A stretch of 64,000 nucleotides of DNA from Plasmopara viticola (taxonomy: Eukaryota; Oomycota; Peronosporomycetes; Peronosporales; Peronosporaceae): NCBI GenBank assembly GCA_001695595.3, contig MBPM02000038.1, positions 558,001 through 622,000 of the forward strand, written 5' to 3'. The notes below the pieces were generated by a model. That model made no database searches and had not been told where the DNA came from. It saw only the letters and a program-made list of their open reading frames with translations. Positions within the stretch are counted from its first letter, which is position 1. Each line of letters starts with the position of its first letter. Of the stretch, positions 35,765 to 46,879 are shown one piece after another. Made by a program: the position numbers and the translations under genes.

Positions 35765-37333
35765 CTAAAACGTCACGATGGAACGCACTTCGTCGGGAGG
35801 ACAGACGACCCCATTGGGCTGTTTCGCAACATAAGCCTCGAGCGCCGTATCAACGCGTTCAGCTTCGGCCTCTGTGATCTCAAGTGTCGCATTCACCCCT
35901 TCAACCAGAATGTACCTCGACGTGTACTCGAAATCACTGAGAGCCAAGACAAATTCATCCGAATCTTGCATTGCACCCGAAAACGTAGGATGGTCCAGCC
36001 ATTCCAATCTCGAGACAGTCCCGACCCCCGTTTCCGTGCACGTGAACGTGTAATTGAATCCTGACGGGTGGACGTAGTACCCATTTTGCACAATCACCTG
36101 TTGCCCACAATTCGCCATCAATTCATGCGTGAGGAACAACCGAAGCGACGCCCCGTTCGTGCGGGCCGTGACAAGCGTGTTGCCAAAAGGAGACCACGCC
36201 AAGACGTCACCGATCGTCAAGTTCCCAACCGCCACGATTTTATCGCCACGAATGCCGCCGCCATTCATGACGGCAACGTCAGCCACGCCCGTGCCGTAAT
36301 ACGCGCGACTGGCATCGGCAAAGACGTGTCCAATCTTGCAATCGGTCGTCCGCACGACATTCTGGGTCAAGTCGAGCGGCGCGCACACGGTCCCAATGAC
36401 TTGTTTCTCCAGTTCAGTCAATTGCGCTTGATACGTGGCAATGACGGCATCGAGTTTCTTGTCACTCGGCAAGTCTTCACTAATCGAGATCGCTTGATGC
36501 TGCATCAATGCCTTGCGACCATTCGTGCCGTCGGGACCATAGTACTCTACGTGGGACTTCCAGATCGACCGAAAGTTATACTCTGCTTTTAAATACGGGG
36601 TCCCAAAACTCGTTTGGACCATCAACTTGTGGTCGTGGCCGCCAATGATCAAATCAATCCCCGTCACTTCTTTCGAAAGACGATTGTCGTCGGCGGCATT
36701 TTGATGGGTCAACGCAATGATAAAGTCGACATGCAAATCTTGCAACGCCGTGACTTGGTCCCGAGCGGCCGCTAGCGGGTCTTCCCAGTACAATTCTTCA
36801 CTCGAGTTGCCCATGTCATACATGACCCCAAAAAGACCAATCGATATCGTCCCCGCCACGGCATCGCTCAACGTCTTGATGGCGTGAGGCACAGTCCCAC
36901 GCACCAACGTGCGACTCGCGCGTTCGTAGCAATTGGCATTCAACCACTGAAACGTCGACGCTTGCGTCACATTGACAAAGTTCTCGAGTCCAAAATCAAA
37001 TTCGTGGTTCCCAAGCGACGCAAAATCGAGGCCAATGGCGTTGTGGGCTTCGATCATTTGGAGGCCACGGAAGTGCGCGGACCAGAGCGACGGGGACACT
37101 GTGTCGCCTGCAAAGAGCACGAGACTATTGGGATTGGCGGCACGCATGGCTTTGGCAAGGGGCACGACACGGGACGGACCGCCGAGCCGGATGCCTGCCA
37201 CGTTGTCGGGCTCCATGTCGTACACGTCGTTGTAGGACAGAAGGTCAAAGGAGGCATTCGGGACGCGAACGGCCAGCGTGGGGCGCGCAAAGACACTGAG
37301 CGCCAAGACAAGAGATGCCATAGCGTGCATCAT
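35765..37333 (-). CDS. Secreted 5'-nucleotidase / metallophosphoesterase
   Basis: The 522-residue product starts at ATG 37333. The open frame extends upstream only to a TTG, and the chosen start directly precedes a signal-peptide-like segment (MHAMASLVLALSVFARPTLA). The N-terminal metallophosphatase domain shows DVYDMEP in the first metal-motif position, FAGDTVSPS, GNHEFDFG and GGHDH, the expected metal ligands of the UshA/CD73-type fold. The C-terminal 5'-nucleotidase domain includes GGGIRGDK and DVLAWSPFGNTL. First-motif Asp-x-His is replaced by a diverged sequence (LLSYNDVYDME), so activity should not be assumed. The family releases phosphate and nucleosides from extracellular nucleotides, which would fit nutrient salvage outside the cell. 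Confidence 0.87.
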   Translation of the reverse strand: MMHAMASLVLALSVFARPTLAVRVPNASFDLLSYNDVYDMEPDNVAGIRLGGPSRVVPLAKAMRAANPNSLVLFAGDTVSPSLWSAHFRGLQMIEAHNAIGLDFASLGNHEFDFGLENFVNVTQASTFQWLNANCYERASRTLVRGTVPHAIKTLSDAVAGTISIGLFGVMYDMGNSSEELYWEDPLAAARDQVTALQDLHVDFIIALTHQNAADDNRLSKEVTGIDLIIGGHDHKLMVQTSFGTPYLKAEYNFRSIWKSHVEYYGPDGTNGRKALMQHQAISISEDLPSDKKLDAVIATYQAQLTELEKQVIGTVCAPLDLTQNVVRTTDCKIGHVFADASRAYYGTGVADVAVMNGGGIRGDKIVAVGNLTIGDVLAWSPFGNTLVTARTNGASLRLFLTHELMANCGQQVIVQNGYYVHPSGFNYTFTCTETGVGTVSRLEWLDHPTFSGAMQDSDEFVLALSDFEYTSRYILVEGVNATLEITEAEAERVDTALEAYVAKQPNGVVCPPDEVRSIVTF

Positions 37334-38052
37334 CGTGCCGATCGCGCTAATAATATAATGACGGCGTCCAGCCGGTGGCAGAGGGCTTTCATGCCGTGGT
37401 GCGAGGGTCTCATCGTTCAAAGTTCGAAGGCATTGAGGTTATACGAATTGAAAAGGCCTTTTGGTGTTAAAACAGCTTTTTTTTTCACACCGGCCAAACC
37501 TCAACTGCCATATGCAACGTTTTCGAACGGACGTTTTTACAGCCTCGTTTGGCGCTCGTGCTTTTCTCTCTCGTCGATTGCGCTTTTGGTAAAACCAACC
37601 ACCTGGCGTAATGAGCTAGTTTGCGTTCGTCGATAGACGGAGCATTACGTCTTCAAGTTCAATTTTTTTCTGATAAGACTTTTAGTTGGCTGCTGCTTTG
37701 GCTCCGTCGACACGACGAGGCGGGGAAGAGAGACCACACGTTTGCAATTCGAATCACACAGTGCTTCGCGTGCGATTTGTGCGGGGGTATGGACTTGCAG
37801 AGAAAGCTTGGGACATGTGGTTATAAGGCTGTAGTGTTTAAAAGCCACGCAATCTGGCGATTACATCGGGTAACTTAGAATGTATGTGTAACCCAACTCT
37901 TATATAAATTGCGTGTATTGCTCGTATCGCCAGAATGTTCCCAGATATTAGTAAAGCATCGCGTAGGAAAGGCAATTTATTTAATCACCCAACAGGGTCA
38001 TGTCCAATAAACCCAACGTTGGGTTGCACCGTTTGATTGGCTGAAATACGTC

Positions 38053-38607
38053 TCATACTCGCAGAAACATGATGGCGTGGTGGTCGGAGAGAGACATCGA
38101 CACGAGTCTGTCTGTGGGGAAGCTGAAGGACGCCATATAGGCAAAGAAGGAAAACGATTCCAAGCCAAGACGGTCGATGCGGACACGCTGCAGCTGTTTT
38201 CGTCAGAAAGGATGAATGGATGGATGTTGGAGATGGTCTTTGAAATGGTGGTCCTGATCTTGTTGATGCGGCAGGAAGGAAGCTTAAATCGTGGAATCAA
38301 TTAATTATTGTAAAAACGAGGCGGATACGACGCGATTATGGTGTGCAAGCGTGCACTTGGTGCAAGTGACGCGTGCCCAGAAGCATTCGTTTCGTTTCCA
38401 ACACTTCTATGGATGGTTGAAGATGCCGTCGGAATCGCCCGAAAGCTTTGAGGTGGAGACATTATAGATACTCTTCGTCGTAAGCTGAGCGCGTTCGACT
38501 TCACAACAGTGACGGGAGATCGACTCCTTGTATCTTTTGGTGATCGAAGGGTAAAGGAGACAGACTGATCGGGATTCGAGGGCTGTTTTGTCGGTAGTGT
38601 TATGCAA
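38053..38607 (-). pseudogene. Decayed gene with an endonuclease/exonuclease/phosphatase-like C-terminus
   Basis: Reading the minus strand, a coherent coding-like sequence runs through a 66-codon frame ending at TAG (after GDSDGIFNHP), continues in the same frame as KCWKRNECFWARVTCTKCT, is broken by further stops, and ends with RIDRLGLESFSFFAYMASFS, then FPTDRLVSMSLSDHHAIMFL. The SDHHAI motif resembles the terminal Ser-Asp-His catalytic motif of EEP-superfamily enzymes such as sphingomyelinases and AP endonucleases. Interruptions include a stop at a likely Gln position and a probable base loss near an A run (about 38193-38197). The family assignment is weak. Confidence 0.4.
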
Positions 38608-41600
38608 ATCCTCTTATATTATCTGCTACAATATTTGCAAGCAACGTAATCAATCATTGTCTATTTCGCACGTGTTATTGTGCAACGGATGAGGAAAGGA
38701 TTGCATCGCCGATCAATAGGTGAGAGAAGTGTCTCACGAGACAACCGACTGATGTGTATGAAGATTGATGGTGTTGTGTCATGGAGGATGCTTGATGCGA
38801 ACGACACATGGTGCGATGTGTGAAAAGACCGAAAATAAGCTTCTCTCTGTAACCTGTCTGAATCGATAGTGTCAAGATGGTAGCGATTCTTGAGCTACTT
38901 CTTGCTCAATGTATTCTTTCTCCACAGCTGATCACCTTTATGATCTGATAACCTGCAGAACCACAACAAGAACTTGACAGATTTGTAAGGAGACTTCGGT
39001 CCAATCTTTATATAATTATCTTCAGTTGAATTACATAATGTCTATACCGGACCGATTCCAGGTAAAACTTGGACCATATGGTGAGTTGACGTGATAATAT
39101 TACACAGCATCTTGGACGGAGAAAACCTCTCCCTCCTCCTAACGGATCCAATAGGCTATAGTTTTCAGACTGATTTAAGCAATGACTTTTACGCGTTTTG
39201 ATCCTGCCTCTGATGCTACCGTTCGGCGCGACAATAACACTTTTAGTCATACCATTGTTCATAAAGCTCTTGTTCAATCTAGTTATATTCCACGAAAGTC
39301 CAAGCTTATGTAACGGTCTGCGGTTATAAAGGTGCCAAACAGGCAGCGAAGAAGGCTGGGAGCTGGCAAGGTCACATAATGAAGACCAAGACAACTGCCA
39401 CATCGCTCAATGAACAAACGAATTCTTTGGTTCAGAGGCTGTCCTCCGTGCCAAAGTATTCGTTTGTTTATTGGGCGATGGGTTTATAGCTGTCGCTTGC
39501 CAAACAATCGCTTGGCAAAAACCGACCTTCATTATTACAACGACAGGCAACACGCAAAAATTATTTGCCTCTACACGGACAACTCCGTCTTTGGGCGATA
39601 GAAATGACCTAAGATGCTGCGGACATCGGGGGTCCAAAGAAGACACGAGTTAATGTTAATGACAGCATCATTAAGACAAATTATTTGCTAAAGTATAAGC
39701 CTTGGTTTCAGACTCACAGGCCATGCAAAAGTCCCCTCACATTAAGGCTAGGCCTTTTCAAGAGACCAAGATCTGACTTAAACATTTCTGATTGATGATG
39801 TCACAAGCGTTAAGGGCCAGGAAGCGGGTGATATTTTAGGCAATTTTTCACAATACATCACTAGGATAGTAAAAGTGCCAGCACAGCTCTTGATGGACTT
39901 CGAAACCCATCGACCGCTGAATACCGACGCAACATTATTTCCTGTGAGAAGTCCACTCACCCTTTGAACATCGAAGTGGATAAGAAACATTCGATTCTTT
40001 TTATGTATATTCGCAGGCTGTGATGCCAAGCACTTTAAATTCTACATCCAGCATGGCGTATATGAAAGTAACTTGACTCAAGAGTCGTACTATTTATTGC
40101 AGTCTAACGGTGGCTTTGCTGGTGCTTTAATTAAATCCGTAGAAAATGTATACAACATTGAACTAAGCTTGAAAATTAGTGCGGTCTTGGATGTCTACTT
40201 TACTATTACGACTCTAATGTAATAGTGAAATCTGAATTTTAGTGCCCACACCAATGCACATTTGTAGCAGGGCTACCGTAGCTCTTTCCATAAACAAAGC
40301 AAGAGCTCAAATATTTGATCTTCGTTTTGTACTTAGGACCAATACGAATCGCTGATCGACATCGCTATAGCAGCAATATATAATAAGCATTCGAGTACCG
40401 AAACTTAACACAAAAGTTTTTCTTTTAAATGTGAAAAAAAGATTACTCAGGTTGATCAATACCTCCCCTGATCGAAAAATCCTACAACTACTATCAAGCC
40501 AAGTGCAAAGGTTAATAAGTGTCGAGCGCGTAAATGGAGTCAATTTAATAGACTTAACAACAAACGACAACAACAACAACTTTGAAAAAATATGGTAAGG
40601 CGGCTTCCACCAATTTTGTAAAGTAGGATAGCCACACTACCTCAAAAATAGCTCAACACCCGTGCTAGTGCCTCAACTTCACTAAGTAGTCTACATGAAG
40701 GCCTCACTGACTTTGAAAAATTGGGCGTCCCTCTGGGAAACATTTATGCTTTTAATTTCTGCCATCTCAACGAGGAGTGGAAGATTCTGCGTATTCGATA
40801 AAGTTTCTCTCGAGGTCAGACCTGGCCGTCAAGTCGCGGTGTTTTGAGGATTTCTAGGACAATTCAATCTTTCGGAAAAGAGTTAAAGTCTCGTAATTCT
40901 TTTGTTTACAAGCTTCATGATCGGCTCGACTGCCATGCAAGTTTAACCGAAAAGTCATTATCAGCGTAGGATTTGTTAGCTGATTTTGGCATCTCAGAGC
41001 CAAGACTGATGAGAGGCTACAGGCGCTAGAAGCTTCCCTACGACCATTCGCACCTTGTCAGCAAGGTAGAGTGCGAAATACTGTCTTAAACAGTTGCCGA
41101 AGCATCTCAGGACTTATCTGAGACTTGACGCTTAGAGATACCTTACGTTAAATGATAGATGCGTTGTCGACAAGATCATTGATTAACGCCGACTCATGCC
41201 TTCTTCGACCCGTGAAAGTTTTGTCGATGAGACCTCGTTACATCTTGTCTGCTTCGATCATAGTGCGTTGCAGTTGCAATAAGAGCCCAGACTTAGACTA
41301 GGACACACTTCTTTACCTGTCCCAAGAGCACACGAGGAAGTAATCAGAAACAGCATTCCCTTTGGCAAGCTTTGATTTTTTCCAGCGCCTCCTTGCCTAC
41401 ATAATCTGTGAGATGTCAATGGCCTCCGTCGTTAAGATGCCACTTTGATTGAATCTGTGGGAAGCCCTCCAAGTACTAAACCCTTTCTAGTGCAAGCAGC
41501 GACGACCTAGAGTTTGTGTGTGCGTATCGACACAAATCGATCATCGTTGTGGATAGGCAGTTTGTATCTCGAGTATTGTACCTTAGCGATGCCAAGCAAA

Positions 41601-41833
41601 GAAGGCACATAATTCGTGACAATCCATAAAGGTCTGGCTCTCATCACACCCGAGGGCTCTGACGGGTTGCCGCGAAGTTTCCGCTCTCAGAATTGAGGAG
41701 CTGTCATGATTTTTAAATAAAAAGACTCTTTACGGGGAAGCAATAATGCACGCTGCAGGAAGAAAGTATGACAGTGCTTTAACATTAAAACAGCTGCGGT
41801 GAATAAGTAGCTGCACCTGCAACTATGACGAGC

Positions 41834-43020
41834 AAGTTCGAGTCTTTGTAGACTTTGGCGCCTCTAGTAGCGTGCAGTCAACGAAAATAGTTAGGTGCTC
41901 TACAGCCAATAACAAAATCCAGCTTAATGGTCTGGTGGGACTTTCTTGGCGGTTCTATAATAAAACAGACGTAGCTGTTAAGCAAAATTTTAATAGCACG
42001 GAGTCATTTTGCATCCTCGACATGAATTCGTATGGCTTGATTTTGGAGATATCGTGATCATTAAAGCACAAGCCCCGGGTCGATTGAAGGGTCAAGGCCA
42101 CAGGGTTCTTATGAGTCACGTCGCCACCCCTGTATGCATATGACACCATCAAATATAAGTCCGGGATTCTACAAGCTCAAAACAAATGAGAAGAGTTTGA
42201 GAGATTGATATCTCGGCGATGGTAGACGTGACGACGCCTTTGTTGCCTTAATTACGGCTTTCTCGAATGCTCTTTCCTACTATCAAAGCCGCTGAAGATA
42301 CCATTTTAATGCGAATATAGGCTCACCACCAGCTACATTAGAAAAGCTTCGAAAGCAAGTACTATGTTTCTAGGTGAAGTATACAGCCGTACTTACATTT
42401 AGACATCCAAAGACATGATACAAGAGCGTTTGGTGGTAGCACAAAGGTCATCAAGCACCCCAGCAGTATTTCATCGAAGGAGCACAGCGGTTTTGCGCTT
42501 AACCGAATTATACTTGGCCAAAGTCATTCCCTAGAAGTTTTAGGCTGCGTTAGGCAACATCTTAAGCTATAGCCAAGATAGCTGAAATGTGTCTTAGCCG
42601 CAAAAGAGACTAGAGTCCTCATACTGTCGGTAATCTGCCTTAGAAATCGAATATATCTCGGTAGAGCAAAAGACGTTGCGAATTGACCTACGCCATGAAT
42701 TTGAGAGCATTTCTGAATGTAACTAATTTAAAAACAAGTACAGCGCTAGCTATGCTGGTCTCGCGATACTTCTGTCCGTTCAATCGCATAGGGACGTCAA
42801 GCGGTGCAAGTAGAATTGGCACTAGAAGAACTTTAAAGTATTAAGCTAAGCTTCCAGCGCACACCAATTTTGACTGTGTCAGACAAAATCGACCGCTCAG
42901 TGTCGTTTACGACGCTTCGAGCTATGCCATCGACTGCGAGCAACAACCACTCGGTCATATCTTTCACTTGCGAATTATCTTGCTTCCAGCTTAGGGCTGC
43001 CAACAAGAGACTACACAAAA
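41834..43020 (+). pseudogene. Ty3/gypsy retrotransposon pol remnant
   Basis: From 41834 the plus strand reads RVFVDFGASSSVQS, a degenerate retropepsin active-site region (the usual Asp-Ser/Thr-Gly is DFG here), followed by FCILDMNSYGLILEIS and KHKPRVD. The latter match the conserved end of gypsy-type proteases where an invariant Trp follows IS and VD; both positions are TGA here (42055 and 42085). Near 42840-43020 a diverged RNase H-like stretch can be read in two frames (VVYDASSYAIDC, then SVISFTCELSC). No LTRs were identified. The element is clearly dead. Confidence 0.5.
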
Positions 43021-44522
43021 TTGCTTGCCACTATTCAGGTTCCATATACACCTTTTGGACTCATAGCTCTTTGCAGCTTGTTTATATCATGCGTCTTGCG
43101 GGAGGCAATAAATGCGTCCCTACAAGTGACAGGATCGTTTTCGTTCTTTGCAAATTACAATTTCCGGGTTAAACAAGCTAGATGAGCTTGCGGACGCGCT
43201 ACAGTGCAGAAAAGACTATGCGTTGACCTATATTAGCACAGTTGAAAGCTCTTTTGACGCACAAATCCTTAAGCATACAACATTTATGCTCATTTTTGAG
43301 ACACAGAGCGTTTTTTTATTGCCAGTGAAGGCGTCAAAGTTGAATGATTAACATATCGACAGTGATCGCAGTGTTCGCAGTTACGTCTCTTCAAATAGGT
43401 AATTTTTACAGAGTGCATTCGGAGAAATTTGCTCTGAAAATTTAGAGTACGACATACTTCTAAAGACTCATGATCCATCAATCAACGGTCGTTTGAGCCG
43501 AATTAAATTCTTTTTCTTGGCCTCCATACGTGTATTGATGGATGGCCAAGTATGAGGGAACTCGAGAGCCCTAACGAAAGGCCAATACCTCGGGATACAC
43601 GTCGGCTCCTATAAAGATCTTGCGGACTAATAAAATTCCATAAACCTTTTACATTTGTCATTGGCTTGTTATTTGTTGGAGGTAACAAAGTATTGTGGTA
43701 TTGCTTACCGATAAAGTAAAGCGTGAACATTTTTTTCAACCAGCACAACAAGGGAACAAGTAGCAACTTGCACATAACAATGCGGTTCAAGTAGCAACGA
43801 ACCTATTCAATCTTTATACAAATAGACTTCAAATTCCAAAAGTGCCTTAAGCAAACGTACTTCGTTCGTAAGCTTGAAATTCCTTTGGCGCTACCAAAAG
43901 TTGGCTGAATATTGGATAAACATTTAGTTGAACTCACAATGTTTGTTATTGTTTGACAAACGAAAAATACAACCCAAAACTTACTACGTGGTAAGTTTGG
44001 TTATAAAGCCGCTTTGGTGGTCATTTTAGTCTCTTTAAATCAGAAGCAAGATTTTTCTTTTTTTTCCTGAAAGGTACAAGCCTACTGCTTGGGGCCGGGT
44101 GGCTGGACTTGTACTGCCTTGGCTCTTACGCAAAACTCTTAATCCACTGCTTGTGCAACCGCCTCTTCACGCCCTTAAAAGCCAGTACTTTCTTTAAGCT
44201 GCGTAAATTGCGTGTCCAACAGATGAGACGAGGTCGTAAATCCCCTTCTGGAACCTTATTAAGGTAGACAGGGCGTAGAATTGAAAACGCACGGGACCTT
44301 GCACAGAGGTGGCGAGCAGAAAGATACGAGTTGTTCCGGTGAGCGATTGCTTGCTGCCCCCCCTGTCTTATGTGCAAGAGCATTCATAGTAAATACCTGG
44401 CAATGTACAAAATTTTAATCACATCGCTTATTTTCCAAGTACCATTCCATCATAACCTTATTAGCTTCAAAATACATGTAATTGAATACAAAAACTCTCT
44501 TCTACTCGACAAACAGAAAGGC

Positions 44523-45645
44523 TCATGGAAACGTCGCTTCCGTCTCTCTGCTGCTTAGAGGTGCTTCACAACGTTCGCCAAAGACATAGTGGCCACAGAC
44601 ATAGCCTCCAATGACCCAAAGCAGTAGCGTAAAGTCATACGTCATGGCAACGAGCATGAGCATGTAGGCAACAAAGAGCGTAACGCCGTGGAGCAAACTG
44701 TGTACGCCATGCTGCACCTCAGGCGACATCGTCCGGAACCACGCGAGTCCACAAGGAGTAGACACTTGCACGCTCTGCGCTGTTGACTGCAACAGTCGAT
44801 CACTCTCCATGGACTGTAGTGCATTGGCACTCATCCAAAGCTTCACACTGCTCTCCTTGCGCAAGACGCGGCGTAGCTGCAGCAAATACTCGTTAAAAAC
44901 TGCCACGATCGCCACAAAGGCCCCACCCAGTAGATAGCGCATACGCGAGTTCAGCACCCAGGCAGGAAACCACAGTAGAATGCATGGCGTGGACGTGCCA
45001 CTCAGCGAAAATCCATTCAACATGGTCGTGCCAGGTCCAGTGCAATAGTCGTGCTCTGGCACATTGACATTGGTCTCGTGGGATGCTCGAAACGATAGAA
45101 TATCATTAAATACTTCACGCGCGTGGGTCATACTGCACGTATGCACCGCTTGGTCGCCGTGCACCATCACTACCTCCAGTCCATGAGTGACAGACGATGC
45201 CATGCCACACACAGGGCACAAGACGCTCTTCTCATTCTCAATTCCAGCATGACGGGCGATAGCAGACGACACACCTTGAAGTCCCGATTTCTGCAGTCAA
45301 ACAAGGCAATAACACACCGTTAAAGCCTTCTTTAAACGGCATTAGAGCCGACAACAACGTACTGGATCGTGCAGAAACGTAGTCAGCGTGTCTTGACTGG
45401 CAAAGCGCAAAGCCTGACCGTTTAAAAGGTTAAAACTGTAGGCTTCGCTCATGACCATGTCGCCACTGACAGGATCGATCTAGAGCAGTCGTGACGTCAA
45501 ATGAGCTGCACCAGGCGCAAATCAAGTAAACAAAACGTACCGGCATGCCGTCCATGTCCATAGCATTGGCACGACCAAAGAGAATGTCAATGGTCGTGAT
45601 GATAACAAGGAGAAACCCTAGCCGATGGAGCTTTGATCGAGCCAT
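44523..45645 (-). CDS. Ctr-type copper transporter with N-terminal YHS-like modules
   Basis: Three exons: 45541-45645, 45363-45479 and 44523-45290. Both introns (61 and 72 bp, GTACGT...AG) are phase 0, and the product is 329 residues. Exon 1 gives a signal peptide-like start (KLHRLGFLLVIITTIDILFG). Exon 2 begins IDPVSGDMVMSEAYSFN and exon 3 has SVLCPVCGMASSV; both resemble YHS metal-binding modules (DPVxGM/CPVCGM type). The C-terminal half is a Ctr domain: a first membrane segment (RYLLGGAFVAIVAVFNEYLL), a second with the MxxxM copper motif (AYMLMLVAMTYDF) and a third with GYVCG. It should move Cu(I) across the plasma or vacuolar membrane as a trimer. It is head-to-head with a second Ctr gene (458 bp between starts). 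Confidence 0.85.
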
Positions 45646-46103
45646 GGTGCGCGAGAGACACTGAGCACGTTTGAAACTGGAAGAAATGTCGGTTGAATTA
45701 CTGACGTGGTGGATCAAATCCTGTCTAATTGAATATCATGGGATAGGTACCACCTTTCGCCATATTGTGAGACTTAATCACGGCCTGATCACCGCTCGCG
45801 CCCGCCTTAACGCAACGAGGTAGTAGCAAAAGGAATGGAAGAAGCTTTGGTGACGTGAAGCGCTGCTAGTAATCGTAGTAAAAGTAGCTTTGATCCCGAC
45901 GCAGAGAATGGCTCTCGGCGAACCCAGGAGCTAGTCAATAATATATTATCGATTGGTGTCGAGATAAGATCAAGAGGATTTTATCCCAGGTGACGTTAGC
46001 CTTTTTCAAAACCCAGGAAATGAACCCGGGTTAAATTGATTAAAAGAAGGCGCGGTATAACCCTCCCCAGCTCATTTGAACGAGTGCGGACTGTACGACC
46101 ACG

Positions 46104-46742
46104 ATGCTCGGCTGCATGGAACCAGGTTCGCTCATGGGCACGTCTGGGCTCAAGTGGCTAGGAAGCGATCCAATGAGCGACTGCTCCATGTTGTGGTTCG
46201 AGAGCTTAGGGCTCACGAATGCCGTTCGCGCAGCTCTCGCGTGTGTGCTAGTTTTTCTCCTCGCCGCGCTATCTCAGTACCTCACGACGTCCAACGACTG
46301 CCAGTTGCAGCAATCCGAAGAGCTGGCTAGGCGCCGGCTCTATATAGCACTGGAGAAGCGTAAGAGAAGCCCCATCTTTTACGATCCGGCACTCAGCGAC
46401 GGGTGCGACCAGACTTGCAAGGATGACAACGCAGGGAAACCTCCCACGCCTGGGACACTAGCACGCAAGACCTTCACTCACCTTACACCCGACAGCACAC
46501 ACTCCTCGTTTGCATTGCAAAAGATGCCACCCCTCTCTGTCAAGGTTGGCAACTGGACGCACTTTGGCGACGCGTTGATGCGCGGCGGGAGAGCTCTGCT
46601 TGCCTACATGCTCATGCTTGTGGTCATGACGTACGACTTGACGCTGATTACAAGCATTGTCATGGGCTACATGGCTAGCTCCTATATCTTTGGAAAAGAC
46701 ACGGCGAACGTGCCCGAGTCAGCCGATCCATGCTGCTCGTAG
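46104..46742 (+). CDS. Short Ctr-type copper transporter
   Basis: A single-exon 212-residue protein with the three-segment Ctr layout. The N-terminus is Met/Cys-containing (MLGCMEPGSLMG, then DPMSDCSMLWFES). The first membrane segment is VRAALACVLVFLLAALSQYL, the second contains MxxxM in AYMLMLVVMTYDL, and the third is ITSIVMGYMASSYIFG. The usual GxxxG of the third segment reads GYMAS here. The C-terminus ends in CC near a Ser. It is similar to its divergent neighbour in the last two segments, so the pair probably arose by duplication, but it lacks the YHS-like modules. Alternative start codons exist at residues 5 and 11. Confidence 0.85.
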   Translation: MLGCMEPGSLMGTSGLKWLGSDPMSDCSMLWFESLGLTNAVRAALACVLVFLLAALSQYLTTSNDCQLQQSEELARRRLYIALEKRKRSPIFYDPALSDGCDQTCKDDNAGKPPTPGTLARKTFTHLTPDSTHSSFALQKMPPLSVKVGNWTHFGDALMRGGRALLAYMLMLVVMTYDLTLITSIVMGYMASSYIFGKDTANVPESADPCCS

Positions 46743-46879
46743 CTCATACCTGACGAAAAACAAGACCGTGTCGTATTTTAACGTTGAATCCTCTAGCAGC
46801 CAAAAGAATCAAGACTTGTGTATTACCCGTGTTCAGCTACGAGCACGTCATAACTAGTCGCGCTAGAGCCTCTGCCACC

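Larger units (their letters stand above)
37421..44522. other. Gene-poor stretch with decayed genes and retroelement remnants
   Basis: About 7 kb without an intact gene. A phosphodiesterase-like remnant (38053-38607) and a Ty3/gypsy pol remnant (41834-43020) can be read through stops and frameshifts. Other frames of up to 131 codons (for example minus 39008-39403) are not recognised. Confidence 0.55.

Noticed and set aside
36884..37636. 250-codon plus-strand frame antisense to the 5'-nucleotidase
   Set aside because: His/Arg-rich shadow composition with no domain; the minus frame carries all metallophosphatase motifs.
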